DNA of 64,000 nucleotides from Bryobacterales bacterium (GCA_003170295.1 PNAJ01000133.1:154660-218659); one strand, 5' to 3'; shown: positions 7,911-18,233, numbered from the stretch's first letter. Numbers and translations: made by a program. The notes: generated from the letters alone by a model not told the origin.

Positions 7911-10327
7911 AGCGTCACCTTATAGTTGTCGGCAACGGGATGGCCGGGGTTGCGTGCGTCGAGCAAATTCTGAAGCTCCGGCACGATTTCGAGATCACGA
8001 TTTTTGGCGATGAGACGCATGTCAACTATAACCGCATCCTTCTCTCGAGGGTGCTGGCGGGTGAGAAGTCAGCCGACGATATCGTTCTCAACGATATCGG
8101 CTGGTATCGAAGCAATGGCATCCAGGCGCGTCTCGGAGTGCGAATCGAGAATCTCGATCGCGACAGACGCCTGGTCATCGATGCGCAGGGACAAGCGACG
8201 CCGTTCGACAAACTGATTATTGCCACTGGCAGCAGCGCCTTCATCCCTCCAATTCCCGGTGTCGAGAAAAAGAACGTCCATGTTTTCCGAACTCTTGACG
8301 ACACCCGCGCGCTGCTTGAAAAAGCGCGCAAGGGATGCAAGGCGGTGGTGATCGGCGGCGGATTGCTCGGTCTCGAAGCCGCGCGAGGCCTCCAGTTGCG
8401 CGGTTGTGAAGTGAGCGTCGTGCACTTGATGGAGACATTGATGGAGCGTCAACTGGACCCCACCGGCGGCGCCTATTTGAAAAGAAAAATCGAGAGCCTC
8501 GGGATTCGGGTGATGCTTCCACAGCAAACGCAGGCGCTGCTTGGAAACGGACGGGTCGATGGTTTGCGTTTTGCGTCTGGGGAGGAACTGGAAGCCGATC
8601 TGGTGGTGATCGCGGCGGGGATTAAACCGAACGTCGACCTGGCTCGCAAGGCAGGACTCGAAGTACGGCGCGGAATCGTGGTCAATGACCACATGGTCAC
8701 CTCCGATCCGAATATTCACGCGGTCGGTGAATGTACGGAGCACCGCGGCCAGACCTTCGGCTTAGTGGCGCCGCTCATGGAGCAAGGCAAGGCTCTCGCG
8801 GCGGCAATTACGGGCAATGAGGGACCGGCGTTTACCGGATCGACCTCCGCTACGAAGTTGAAAATCATGGGCGTCGAGATCTTCTCGGCAGGATCGATCG
8901 ACGACTCTGCGCCGGGCGTGGAGACGGTGCGATATGAAGATCCATCGTTAGGGATCTACAAAAAGCTCTTGCTCAAAAACAATCGCCTGGAAGGCGTGAT
9001 CCTGGTCGGCGATGTTTCCGAAGAGCGCCATTATACAGGATGGTTGCGGGAGGAAACCAACCTCGCGCCGCACCGGAAACATCTGCTGTTCCCTCCGCCG
9101 GCCGAGGATGCGGGACTTGAGATTGCGGAGATGCCCGACAGCGAGGTGATCTGCGGCTGCAACGGCGTTACCAAAGGAACCATCATCGATGCGATTCATT
9201 CGAGCGGGATCGGAACGCTCAGCGAATTGAAAAAGTGCACGCGGGCGTCAACCAGTTGCGGAAGCTGCACGAATCTATGCGAGCAACTGTTGCGTGCCGT
9301 TGCTTCGGACTTCCAGGAGGAAACCAGAACGACACTGTGCTCCTGCGTCCCTTTTTCCTACGAACAGCTGCGCGAGATTATGCGCGGCCAACAGTTGAAG
9401 TCCGTGCAGGAAGTTTTGAACGTGTACGGGAACGGCAAGGGCTGCGAAGTGTGTAAGCCCGCGTTGAGCTACATGCTGGACATGCTGTGGTGTGGCGATC
9501 ATGAGGAGGACCGCTCGGCGCGATTCATCAACGATCGCGTGCATGCCAATATTCAAAAAGACGGAACGTTCTCCGTGGTGCCGCGCATGCGAGGCGGGGT
9601 GACCTCGGCAGATGAATTGCGCCGAATCGCGGATGTTGCGGACAAATACAAAATCCCGATGGTGAAGGTGACCGGAAGCCAGCGAATCGATTTGTTGGGA
9701 GTGAAGAAGGCGGACCTCCCGCACGTTTGGGCCGACCTCGGCATGCCATCCGGCCAGGCGTACACGAAGGGCGTTCGCATGGTGAAGACTTGCGTGGGGA
9801 CGGAGTTTTGCCGGTTTGGCGTGCAGGATTCGACCCGCGCTGGAATCGAGCTGGAGCAGCGGCTCGAAAATCTGTTCACTCCGCACAAAGTAAAAATGGG
9901 CGCCGTGGGCTGTCCTCGTAATTGCGCCGAGGCAACGGTCAAAGATATCGGCATGATCGGGCAGGACGGAAGCTGGCAAATCGTAGTGGGAGGAGCGGCC
10001 GGGAAATCGGTGCGCAAAGCCGATCTATTGATCACCGTGGAGACCACTGAACTGGCGCTCGAAGCTTGCGAGTTGTTCTTCCAATACTACCGGGAGAACG
10101 GCAACTATCTGGAACGCACGTACGATTTCGTGGAACGCCTCGGCATTGAGAAAATCCGTAAAGAAACGGTGTACGCGGCCGAGCCTGAGAAGAAGAAACT
10201 TCTCGATCGTTTGAAGCGTTCGAAGGCCCTGGCAAAGGATGCCTGGCTGGAGCGCGAAACGCCAGCGCATGCGACGCAGTTCGTTCAAATCGAGGCCATC
10301 GATAAAACCGAAAAGGCGATTCTATGA
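7907..10327 (+). CDS. nirB: Nitrite reductase (NADH) large subunit
   Basis: The ATG at 7907 overlaps the nasA stop (ATGA) and gives 806 residues, near the normal NirB length. Domain order is FAD/NAD-binding oxidoreductase (VVGNGMAGVACVEQ at the start; a second Rossmann motif VVIGGGLLGLEAARG near residue 150), a BFD-like [2Fe-2S] segment with VICGCNGVTKG and CGSCTN, a second Cys-rich segment (GKGCEVCKP), then the sirohaem/[4Fe-4S] domain with CVGTEFCRFG and CPRNC. It reduces nitrite to ammonium in the cytoplasm. The partner NirD follows with a four-base overlap. Confidence 0.94.
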   Translation: MKRHLIVVGNGMAGVACVEQILKLRHDFEITIFGDETHVNYNRILLSRVLAGEKSADDIVLNDIGWYRSNGIQARLGVRIENLDRDRRLVIDAQGQATPFDKLIIATGSSAFIPPIPGVEKKNVHVFRTLDDTRALLEKARKGCKAVVIGGGLLGLEAARGLQLRGCEVSVVHLMETLMERQLDPTGGAYLKRKIESLGIRVMLPQQTQALLGNGRVDGLRFASGEELEADLVVIAAGIKPNVDLARKAGLEVRRGIVVNDHMVTSDPNIHAVGECTEHRGQTFGLVAPLMEQGKALAAAITGNEGPAFTGSTSATKLKIMGVEIFSAGSIDDSAPGVETVRYEDPSLGIYKKLLLKNNRLEGVILVGDVSEERHYTGWLREETNLAPHRKHLLFPPPAEDAGLEIAEMPDSEVICGCNGVTKGTIIDAIHSSGIGTLSELKKCTRASTSCGSCTNLCEQLLRAVASDFQEETRTTLCSCVPFSYEQLREIMRGQQLKSVQEVLNVYGNGKGCEVCKPALSYMLDMLWCGDHEEDRSARFINDRVHANIQKDGTFSVVPRMRGGVTSADELRRIADVADKYKIPMVKVTGSQRIDLLGVKKADLPHVWADLGMPSGQAYTKGVRMVKTCVGTEFCRFGVQDSTRAGIELEQRLENLFTPHKVKMGAVGCPRNCAEATVKDIGMIGQDGSWQIVVGGAAGKSVRKADLLITVETTELALEACELFFQYYRENGNYLERTYDFVERLGIEKIRKETVYAAEPEKKKLLDRLKRSKALAKDAWLERETPAHATQFVQIEAIDKTEKAIL

Positions 10328-10710
10328 TTTCTCAGAGCAATTGGCTGCGCGTTACGCCATCGGAAAATATTCCTTCTCTCGAAGGACGATCGGTCCAGAT
10401 TGGGGGTCGGGAAATCGCGATTTTCAATTTGCATGGCCGCTTCGTGACGATTGAGAACAAGTGTCCGCACAAAGGCGGTCCTCTGTGCGACGGCATTGTT
10501 TCCGGTACCACGGTGGTTTGTCCGCTCCACGGCTGGCGGTTCGACCTCGATACCGGCTTAGCGGTCCGCGCATCGCTACCCGCATGCGTCACAACATTTC
10601 CGACCCGCGTAGAAGATGGCGTCATTCTCGTCGATATCGACCATGGCAGTCGTATCGAATCCGAGGAAACCGCCGCTAGCAGTCTTGCCCAAATCCGCCT
10701 CCAGGATTGA
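10324..10710 (+). CDS. nirD: Nitrite reductase small subunit, Rieske type
   Basis: This 128-residue protein contains a complete Rieske-like [2Fe-2S] site: CPHKGGPLCDG and CPLHGWRFDL provide the C-x-H and C-x2-H pairs. Some NirD proteins lack these ligands, but here they are intact. It overlaps nirB by ATGA and would complete the assimilatory nitrite reductase. A 106-base gap without a gene separates it from the transporter, so a second promoter is possible. Confidence 0.92.
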   Translation: MISQSNWLRVTPSENIPSLEGRSVQIGGREIAIFNLHGRFVTIENKCPHKGGPLCDGIVSGTTVVCPLHGWRFDLDTGLAVRASLPACVTTFPTRVEDGVILVDIDHGSRIESEETAASSLAQIRLQD

Positions 10711-10816
10711 GGCAACCATTGTCGGCTAAGCGGATGCGAACTGGTATCCCGTTGCTCGAGATGTCTCCCGTCGAAGCCAGCTTTCAGAATCGAAATATCG
10801 AGGAGAACTGACTCTC

Positions 10817-12160
10817 ATGAACATTCGCAACAAAGCTACCAGCATCCGCCTGGCGGATTTCACCAGTGCGCCCATGCGTGCGTTCCACATGGCGTGGATC
10901 GCATTCTTTCTCTGCTTCTTTAGCTGGTTCGGCGTCGCGCCGTTGATGCCGGTGATCCGGGACGAACTGCATCTGACCAAGGCACAGACCGGGAGTTCGA
11001 TCATCGCATCAGTGGCGCTGGCGATCTTCGGCCGCCTGTTGATGGGCTGGCTATGCGACCGGATTGGCCCGCGCAAAACGCATGCCTGGCTGCTTATCCT
11101 GGGCGCTGTGCCCGTGATGGGCATCGGCTTGGCGCACGACTACACCAGCTTCCTGATGTTCCGGCTCACCATCGGGATCATCGGATCGTCGTTCGTGGTG
11201 ACCCAATATCACACGTCAGTTATGTTTGCGCCGAACGTCGTGGGAGCCGCGAACGCCACCGCAGCTGGCTGGGGGAACCTTGGAGGCGGCGTAACGCAGA
11301 TGGTGATGCCGCTTCTGTTCACCGCATTCCTGAGCCTCGGGGCAAACGCCTGGTTGGGTTGGCGAATGGCGATGTTTATTCCGGGTCTGGCGATGATGTT
11401 GTTTGGAGTCGCCTATTACTTGCTAACGCAGGACGCGCCTGACGGCAATTTCTCCGATCTGCGCGCGAAAGGAGATCTCAGTCTTTCAAGCCGCGGAGGA
11501 GGATTTTGGGAGGCCGCTCGGGACAGGCGCGTTTGGGCCCTCTTCGTGATCTACGGTTGCTGCTTCGGCATGGAGCTGACCATTGATAACATCGCGGCCC
11601 TGTACTTTGCCGACTATTTTCATCTGGCTCTGACAGCCGCCGGGTTCGTCGCTGCGTCGTTCGGAATGATGAACATTTTCGCGCGCGCGCTGGGAGGAAT
11701 CGTTAGCGACCGTTGCTATAGCCGCTGGGGACTGCGCGGTCGCGTCATTCTGCTGGGCTGCACGATCTGTGGCGAAGGCCTCGGACTGATGTTGTTCTCG
11801 CGCATGCGCTTGCTCCCGCTGGCCATCGCGTCGATGATGCTGGCTGGCCTCTTTGTCAAAATGTCCAACGGCGCCACTTATTCTGTCGTTCCTTTCGTCA
11901 ATAAGCGGGCACTTGGCGCGGTGGCCGGAATCGTCGGGGCGGGCGGCAACGTCGGTGCGGTTCTCGTGGCGTTTCTCTTCAAATCATCAAGCCTGACATG
12001 GCCGCAAGCATTACTGTACGTGGGAGTATTCGTGACGGTGGTCTCGACGCTGGTAGTGCTTGTTCGATTCTCGGAGACGGACGAACGCTCCGCCCGCGAG
12101 GAGATCGACGCTCGAATGGCTGCTCAACTCATCACCGCCAGCGTGGCGGCGGGAGACTGA
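10817..12160 (+). CDS. NarK/NasA-type nitrate/nitrite transporter (MFS)
   Basis: The product has 447 residues and about twelve hydrophobic helices, the normal size of a major-facilitator nitrate/nitrite porter. Family features include FLCFFSWFGVAPLMPV in the first helix, the loop GWLCDRIGPRK, and the glycine-rich nitrate-signature-like segments AAGWGNLGGGVTQ and AGIVGAGGNVGAV. A Shine-Dalgarno GAGGAG lies before the ATG. Its place directly after nirBD supports uptake of nitrate for the upstream enzymes. Confidence 0.9.
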   Translation: MNIRNKATSIRLADFTSAPMRAFHMAWIAFFLCFFSWFGVAPLMPVIRDELHLTKAQTGSSIIASVALAIFGRLLMGWLCDRIGPRKTHAWLLILGAVPVMGIGLAHDYTSFLMFRLTIGIIGSSFVVTQYHTSVMFAPNVVGAANATAAGWGNLGGGVTQMVMPLLFTAFLSLGANAWLGWRMAMFIPGLAMMLFGVAYYLLTQDAPDGNFSDLRAKGDLSLSSRGGGFWEAARDRRVWALFVIYGCCFGMELTIDNIAALYFADYFHLALTAAGFVAASFGMMNIFARALGGIVSDRCYSRWGLRGRVILLGCTICGEGLGLMLFSRMRLLPLAIASMMLAGLFVKMSNGATYSVVPFVNKRALGAVAGIVGAGGNVGAVLVAFLFKSSSLTWPQALLYVGVFVTVVSTLVVLVRFSETDERSAREEIDARMAAQLITASVAAGD

Positions 12161-12162
12161 CA

Positions 12163-13641
12163 ATGAAGACACACGTCGTCTCCTCGATTCTTCTGGCTGC
12201 GTTTGCGTGCGCCCAGGTATCGAACAACCAGCCCACGCCCGCCGCCACCTCCGCTCCCATGAAGATCGGTGACATCACCTTTACCGGCACGCTCCGGGAC
12301 CGTCTCTATGTGTGGAGCTGGTTCCAGCCCGCAACAGGCCAGAATCAGTACACGTATTCCGGTAACTACCTGCGCTTGAATCTTGCCGAGACATTCAGCA
12401 ACTGGGATTGGGATGCGGAATTTTCCATTCCGTTCCTGCTCGGCTTACCTTCGAATGCTACCGATCCTGCGCCGCAAGGTGCTCTCGGACTCGGCTCGAA
12501 CTATTTTTCCGCGAATGGCGGCAAACAGAATACTGCGATGGTCTTCCCCAGGCAGTTGTTCATGCGTTTCCGCGGACTCGGCGGAAGCGATGCGAACAAG
12601 TTACAAATCGGGCGGTTTGTCTTCTTGGACGGCAGCGAGATCACGCCGAAGGATCGAACGCTCGCTACGCTGAAACGCGATCGATTGAGCCAGCGGCTGC
12701 TGGGCGATTTCGGTTTCTCCGACGTCGGCCGCAGTTTCGACGGCGTGCATTTCTCGTCTTCCAGTTCATCCAACGATTTCACATTCATTGCCGCAGTCCC
12801 GACGCGAGGCGTCTTCCAGGTAGACGGCTGGGGCTGGAATCGCGTCGGCTTCGGCTATGGAGCGTACACGCACGAATGGGGCACGGGAAGACACGCCGCC
12901 GACACGCGTTTCTTCGTTCTCGAATACGACGACTGGCGTCATATCTTGAAGACCGATAATCGGCCCACTGCCGTGCGCAAGACCGATACGGAGAACATTC
13001 GCATCGACACTTTTGGAGGCCATAGTCTGCACGCGTTCACAACGAATTCCGGTGTGTTCGACCTGGTCGCCTGGGGCGCCGTACAAACCGGGCGCTGGGG
13101 AACCGAGCGGCAACGCGCCTACGCGCTCGATTTCGAAGGAGGGTTCCAACCCAACATCCTTCCGAAGCTGAAGCCGTGGCTGCGCGGCGGATTCACCGAA
13201 GGCTCCGGCGACAAGAACACCAACGACAATACTCACGGGACTTTTTTTCAGGTGCTGCCAAGGCCGCGTCCTTACGCGCGATTCCCATTCTTCAATATGA
13301 TGAACACTCAGGACGGATTCGGTGCTCTCATTCTGCGGCCTCATCCCGAGATCACTGTATCGAGCGAATTTCATTCGCTGCGCCTGAGCGACGCGAACGA
13401 TCTCTGGTACAGCGGCGGCGGCGCCTACCAGCCCTGGAGCTTCGGCTACACCGGCCGATCCACGTCCGGCCGCCGGTCTTTGGCAAATCTCTATGACACG
13501 AGTGTCGAGTATCGGACCACTCGCAAGATCACGTTAACCGCATATATTGGCTGCGCGCAAGGCTTGGCGGCACTGGCGCAGATCTACCCACAAGGGAAGA
13601 ACGCTCAGTTTGGATACCTTGAGTTCCTTTATCGTTTCTAA
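12163..13641 (+). CDS. Alginate-export-type outer-membrane porin
   Basis: I choose the ATG at 12163, two bases after the transporter stop, because it begins with a signal peptide (MKTHVVSSILLAAFACAQ); the frame is open further upstream but overlaps the transporter. The mature protein of about 470 residues is rich in aromatic, Gly and alternating hydrophobic segments and ends with YLEFLYRF, a terminal Phe typical of outer-membrane barrels. It matches the Alginate_exp-like family. In this operon it probably lets nitrate cross the outer membrane rather than exporting alginate. Confidence 0.75.
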   Translation: MKTHVVSSILLAAFACAQVSNNQPTPAATSAPMKIGDITFTGTLRDRLYVWSWFQPATGQNQYTYSGNYLRLNLAETFSNWDWDAEFSIPFLLGLPSNATDPAPQGALGLGSNYFSANGGKQNTAMVFPRQLFMRFRGLGGSDANKLQIGRFVFLDGSEITPKDRTLATLKRDRLSQRLLGDFGFSDVGRSFDGVHFSSSSSSNDFTFIAAVPTRGVFQVDGWGWNRVGFGYGAYTHEWGTGRHAADTRFFVLEYDDWRHILKTDNRPTAVRKTDTENIRIDTFGGHSLHAFTTNSGVFDLVAWGAVQTGRWGTERQRAYALDFEGGFQPNILPKLKPWLRGGFTEGSGDKNTNDNTHGTFFQVLPRPRPYARFPFFNMMNTQDGFGALILRPHPEITVSSEFHSLRLSDANDLWYSGGGAYQPWSFGYTGRSTSGRRSLANLYDTSVEYRTTRKITLTAYIGCAQGLAALAQIYPQGKNAQFGYLEFLYRF

Positions 13642-13662
13642 TAGGAGGCAATTTACCCGCAG

Positions 13663-14490
13663 ATGTCATTCGCCGGACTCCGTGTTCTGAGCCTTGAAAG
13701 CCGCCGCGCAACGGAAATCGAAGCGATGATCCGCCGTTTGAACGGCGACGCGTTCGTCGCTCCGTCCGTACAGGAGCGCGCGCTTGAAGATCACGGCGAC
13801 GCGATCGGTTTTGTGGAGGGCCTGGAAGCCGGCAGGTTCGATCTTGTAATCTGCATGACAGGAGCAGGTCTTGCGTTTCTTCGAGACGTGGTCGCAGCTC
13901 ACATGCCTGTAGATCGCCTTGCAGCCGGATTGCGGCGGGTTACGATCGTCTGCCGCGGACCCAAACCTGTCCCCTTGCTTCGCGAAATGCAAGTGCCCGT
14001 TCATGTTGTCGTGCCGGAACCGAATACGTGGAAGGAGATTGTGGAAGCAGTCCGGGCGAGGCATGAAAGGCGAATCGCGGTACAGGAGTACGGCCGACCG
14101 AATCTGCAAATGAATGCGGCGCTCGAAGATTTGGGGGCGCACGTGACTCCGGTGGCTATTTATCGTTGGGAGCTGCCCGATGAACTGGAACCTCTAAAGG
14201 AGGCAGCGCGCCGGCTGGCAGAACGCCAGTTCGACGTTGTTCTCTTTACCTCGTCCGTTCAACTGGTTCACTTGTACGAGGTCTCGCGCACTCTGGGCAT
14301 TGAGGATAGAGTGGCGCAAGTGCTTCGAGAAAACGTTGCGATCGCCTCAGTTGGTCCCGTCATGACCGCCACGCTCGAATCATACGGTCTACCCGCGGAC
14401 ATCATTCCGAACCACCCCAAGATGGGATCGCTGGTGAAGGCCGCCGCCGAATCGGCGATGACAGTACTCTTGGCCAAAAAATCCAGGTAG
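13663..14490 (+). CDS. hemD: Uroporphyrinogen-III synthase
   Basis: The 275-residue product fits the HemD fold: two alternating alpha/beta domains with the typical SFAGLRVLSLESRR start, a Tyr-containing core (VAVQEYGRPNL), and the C-terminal FTSSVQLVHLYEV and IASVGPVMTATLESYG segments. It makes uroporphyrinogen III, the precursor of the sirohaem needed by NirB, and closes the nitrate operon. An AGGAGG lies about 13 bases before the ATG. Sirohaem synthase (CysG) is not in the window. Confidence 0.88.
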   Translation: MSFAGLRVLSLESRRATEIEAMIRRLNGDAFVAPSVQERALEDHGDAIGFVEGLEAGRFDLVICMTGAGLAFLRDVVAAHMPVDRLAAGLRRVTIVCRGPKPVPLLREMQVPVHVVVPEPNTWKEIVEAVRARHERRIAVQEYGRPNLQMNAALEDLGAHVTPVAIYRWELPDELEPLKEAARRLAERQFDVVLFTSSVQLVHLYEVSRTLGIEDRVAQVLRENVAIASVGPVMTATLESYGLPADIIPNHPKMGSLVKAAAESAMTVLLAKKSR

Positions 14491-14711
14491 GAGCGGACCA
14501 TCTGTGAACTGCAGCAGGTCGGGTTGGCACATCTGGTGCAGCTTGGCCAGACACTCTCATCCTGGCAGCGGGAGATTATCGCCATGTGGAAGTTTACACG
14601 CAACAACGGAATCACAGAAGGATTCCCATACCAAGATGGAGGTCCTGCAAAGGCAGGCGTACGGCTTTCGAAACCTTCAAAATTACAGGATGCGGGTTAA
14701 GGTACTATGTT

Positions 14712-14911
14712 CTTAGATCAGCTCGGGGACACTTCGCCCCCGTATTTGGCGTGGAGCCGCAGAGCCCCCGATCAAGCGGATCTTGGAGGATTGGGCATCC
14801 TCATTCATATCTATGCGGAATTCGCGGCCTATTCGAAATTGGCCGTATTTCATTGATTTAATTGGTCGGGGCGGGGCGATTTGAACGCCCGACCCCCTGC
14901 GCCCAAGGCAG
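14712..14911 (-). repeat. Left tRNA-Pro attachment repeat (copy 1) with its downstream flank
   Basis: Bases 14861-14911 are identical over 51 bp to the 3' part of the tRNA-Pro gene at the right window edge, from the encoded CCA through the T-arm to the anticodon stem. The preceding ~150 bases resemble the flank left of the real tRNA (63780-63930): GATCAGCTC, GTGGAGCC, GCATCCTCA, TATCTA and TGGCCGTAT recur in the same order. This is the expected product of site-specific integration into a tRNA 3' end, with this copy marking the outer left boundary. Confidence 0.8.
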
Positions 14912-15040
14912 ATCTTGGGCGCAGCTCAAAAGCATCTGTTTTCAACTACTTGAATTTAAGTGAGTTACGCGCGCCGTGTTGAACGGAGTGGATTTGAATT
15001 GAACCGAGGGAATTCCGCATCCTCAATTTCATCTACACAA
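14912..15040. repeat. Inner arm beside attachment copy 1, related to the arm beside copy 2
   Basis: The sequence to the right of copy 1 and the sequence to the right of copy 2 (18570-18700) align over about 130 bases. Shared blocks include CCGTGTTGAACGG and GCATCCTCAATTTCATCTACAC. This shows that two related elements left the same end sequence here. The reverse complement of GCATCCTCAATTTCATCTAC resembles the D-arm of a decayed tRNA. No independent gene is visible between the repeat and the helicase. Confidence 0.6.
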
Positions 15041-17479
15041 CAGTGGGCTCGTGTGCTTCCACCTCGTAACCGATCGCTCGGTATCCTTTCACCCGCTTCT
15101 CATACATTCGGCCCAGCATCGGAACCTGTGCATCCACGTAATCGAACACTCGGACAATCTTCTTTCCTTCGTGAATTCGGTGCAAGCGCCCGACGTATTG
15201 CTGGAGCGTACCGCGCCACGAGATCGGCATCGTGAGGAAAGAGTGTCGAGTCTCGAGTCGTCGAAGCCTTCGCCGATGTAGCTACCAGTGGCGAGCAGGA
15301 CACGTGGTGTGCCGTCCGGAATCGATGCAAGCTGTTCAGCGATGGCCTTTCGTTGCTTCTTTCCCATTCTACCCTTCAAGATCAGCACATGCTGAGCCTC
15401 CGATAAGGCGCTGGCCAACAATTTGATGTGGTCTGTCCGATTTGTGAGCACGAGCGGAGATCGGCCCTCGCGGACAGCCTGGAGAATATCTCGGGCTATC
15501 TGCCGGTTTCGTTCTTCGTTGGTAACCAGTGCGGCGTACGCGTCGTGAATCGTAAGATCTGTTATCTCGGGTGGCATTTTGAAGCCAGTGGGCCTTGGCA
15601 ACACCAGATGCCGAAAGGGAGAGCGTTCGGCCGCCTCGCGAGCACTCAGGTTGAAACGTATCGCTCCGCACTGCATGAAAATGATTGGGTGGTGGCCGTC
15701 CTTTCGGCTCGGCGTTGCGGTCAGGCCAACGATGAACTTCGCTTTAACCTGCCTCATGATCTGCTCGAAGCTGAAGGCGGTCACGTGGTGACACTCGTCC
15801 ACGATCACATGACCATATTCGGCAACGCAATCTTTCACTTCACCCTTACGATGCAGGCTCTGAAGCAGCGCCACATCAACGAATCCGGTCCGCATGTCTT
15901 TTCCGCCACCTACCTGACCGATGGCTTTCTCGGGAAGATCCAGAAACATTGCCAGGCGGGCACGCCATTGTTCGAGCAGTTGCTGGCGATGAACGAGGAC
16001 CAAAGTATTGACGCCGCGCTCGGCAATCAATCTCGCAGCCACTACAGTCTTGCCGAAAGCCGTTGGTGCGTTCAAGACGCCTTCGTTGTGCCTGAGCGTT
16101 CGACGAATGGACTCGGCCTGATCGTCGCGAAGATTTCCCTGAAAGCTCACCTCAATCGGCTTGCCAGAGTAACGTTCGTCGCGAATCAAGACTCGTATGC
16201 CATGATCCCTTAGCAGGATGCTCACTTCTTCCATACAGCCCCTCGGTAGAGCAACATGCTGGGCGAACTCCTCGCTGCAGGAGATGATTCGCGGCTTGTT
16301 CCAAATGGGAAGGCGCATCGCCTGCGCTTTGTAGAACTCCGGGTTCTGAAACGCTGCGATTCGGATGATTCGATTCAGCATGGCCTCCGGGAGGTCTGCC
16401 TTTGGAACGAATACTAGATTGCTCTGCACGATTTCGATTGATTCGGGAAAAGGCCCAGGGATAGACTTGTCGGCCTCCCTTCTCGATGGCGTTAGCGTCC
16501 AGGGCTCATCTTCCGCATCATCATTTGTCATGGAGAGCCGAACCCCCATGACCTGCCCCTTACGTGTTGCCTCAGTAACGATCCATTCCACTTGGTCGGC
16601 GCCGACTCGCCGGATTGATTGTAGGAGTTGCCACTGGTCTGGATAGGAGCGGAGATCGTCGTCGACAAACAGGCTATTGCCGTTCTGCCGAGGCATCCAC
16701 TGAAGTGGAAGAGCGATTAAATTACCGAAACCTCCCTTTGGGAGAGTGTCCTGGTTTGGGAAGAAGCGGTCGTAGGAGTCGAGTCCCAGATGATGGCGCC
16801 GTTCCATCGTTCGGGTGAGCAGAGCGCATCCCATCTTTCGGGCGAGGCCGGCAGTGACCGGCGCTTCGAAGAAGATCCAAACGTGGCCTCCGTTTCCAGA
16901 TCGAGATCGCTCCAGATAAGCCGGGATTCCCGCCATCTGGCAGGTCGCCACGAACGCCAGCGAATCCTCTTGCCAGGTCTTCTTGTCGAAGTCCGCCGCC
17001 AACAGCCAACAGGTTTCATCAAAGAGTAGCGGATAAATACCGATCGTCTTCTTGCCCTTCAAATGTTCACGAATCACTTCGTCGGTCAACGCATAAAGAG
17101 TGCGGGTTTCACGATCGACCTTCTTATGTTCCTCCGGGCGGCTGGCGAGAACCGCTTGCCAGTTCTTCTTGCCTGCCGGGCGATAGGCCCACGTACCATC
17201 TTTCATGCGCCATCGTTCCGCGTAGATATCTTCCCGGCCGCGGAACAAGGATCTAAACAGCGTAATTTTCGCGGCGTTGTCGGCAAGCGTTCCAACCTGC
17301 GCAACTTCGGAGGGCGCTGGAAGGTACCGCGTGCTCGCCGGCTCGCGTGTCTTCGGTTCAGGCAAAGGGATGGAATGCTGTGCGAGGACTGCCTTCAATT
17401 GCTGGACCTCGTCGCGCAGCCGCCGACCTTGAGCAATGGCCTCTTCCAGCTTCACTCTAAGATCCTGATCGTCCTGCAT
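15033..17479 (-). pseudogene. TOTE-type primase-helicase, broken by a one-base frameshift
   Basis: The first frame encodes an N-terminal coiled coil (residues 7-35), an archaeo-eukaryotic primase domain with catalytic DxD at 163/165 (AADFDKK) and GGHVWIFF, then a superfamily II helicase with Walker A APTAFGKT, the VDECHH box and TATPSRKDG. After GEGFDDSRLDTL the frame goes wrong and stops at 15089. The missing C-terminus lies in another frame ending at 15033, beginning MPISWRGTLQQYVGRLHR, which is helicase motif VI. Restoring one base near 15238 gives 815 residues. Proteins with this architecture are annotated as TOTE conflict-system primase-helicases, thought to act in defence. A sequencing error is an alternative to real decay. 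Confidence 0.85.
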
Positions 17480-17501
17480 GAGAGTTCCCGTCGCGCGGGG
17501 A

Positions 17502-17960
17502 TTACGGATGTTCAGGGTTGACTACCGAGAACCCCTCCAGTCGAGCGGTCTCACAGAGTATCGCATCCGCCGCGACAAAATGTTCGACCAATTTCTGATT
17601 CCGCAACTCCAACGCAACTGCAAGTTGAAGGGAATCGAGAGCACGAAGGCGCGAATCGAACGCGTAGCGCTCAACCAGTAACTCGGCCAACGCGAACTCC
17701 GGTTCCCCGACTGAGAAAACTTCCAGCTTCCCATCTGTGATATCTCTTCGAAATTGCCGAAGAAATGCGTCAGCATCCCCACGGCTGATGGACTGCGTTC
17801 GCACTTTGATGGCAAACGCCGATGTCAGCTCGGCAATTGTTAGGCGGGAGACTCGAATCAGGTTAGCGGTTGAGTTGACGATCTGATCGACAGCCGACGT
17901 GCCCGCCTCTGGGTGATAGAGCTTAACCAGCGCACTTGAATCGAAGAAATACGCAGCCAA
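17502..17960 (-). CDS. PIN-domain ribonuclease toxin, VapC type
   Basis: The 152-residue product has the PIN-domain acidic residues: Asp in MAAYFFDSSALVKLY, Glu in TIAELTSAF, and Asp in LRALDSLQLAVAL with a later acidic position in ADAIL. PIN toxins cleave RNA, often tRNA, when freed from their antitoxin. It follows the antitoxin gene with a three-base gap and precedes the primase-helicase in the same direction. It lies inside the 3.7-kb cassette bounded by tRNA-Pro repeats. Confidence 0.87.
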   Translation of the reverse strand: MAAYFFDSSALVKLYHPEAGTSAVDQIVNSTANLIRVSRLTIAELTSAFAIKVRTQSISRGDADAFLRQFRRDITDGKLEVFSVGEPEFALAELLVERYAFDSRLRALDSLQLAVALELRNQKLVEHFVAADAILCETARLEGFSVVNPEHP

Positions 17961-17963
17961 GGA

Positions 17964-18233
17964 TCAACGTTCCCCGCGCTCGGAAATGATTTCCGCGGCC
18001 ATAGATCCGGGAATCTTTGCAAGCCGCCTCCGGACTTCCTCAAGACCGGGAGCCGGTTCGGCGTCCTGCTGCTCGCGTCGGAGTCTTTCGATATATTCGA
18101 CAGCCAGGCTAGATCGCGCTGAAGCGGAGTTTTTCACGACGCTCACCAGCACGCGTTCGTGCTCCGTTAAATCTAACGGCTGGAGCGGACGCAACACACC
18201 ATTCTCGTATATGGCGTCAACCTGTTGCGGCAT
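17964..18233 (-). CDS. DUF104/AF2212-like antitoxin
   Basis: This 89-residue protein begins with the DUF104 signature: QVDAIYENGVLRPLQPLDL followed by EHERVLVSV, a small beta-barrel-like fold, then a charged helical tail (YIERLRREQQD). Members of this family are found directly upstream of PIN-domain toxins, as here, and are taken to neutralise them. It would also be expected to autoregulate the pair. Confidence 0.85.
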   Translation of the reverse strand: MPQQVDAIYENGVLRPLQPLDLTEHERVLVSVVKNSASARSSLAVEYIERLRREQQDAEPAPGLEEVRRRLAKIPGSMAAEIISERGER

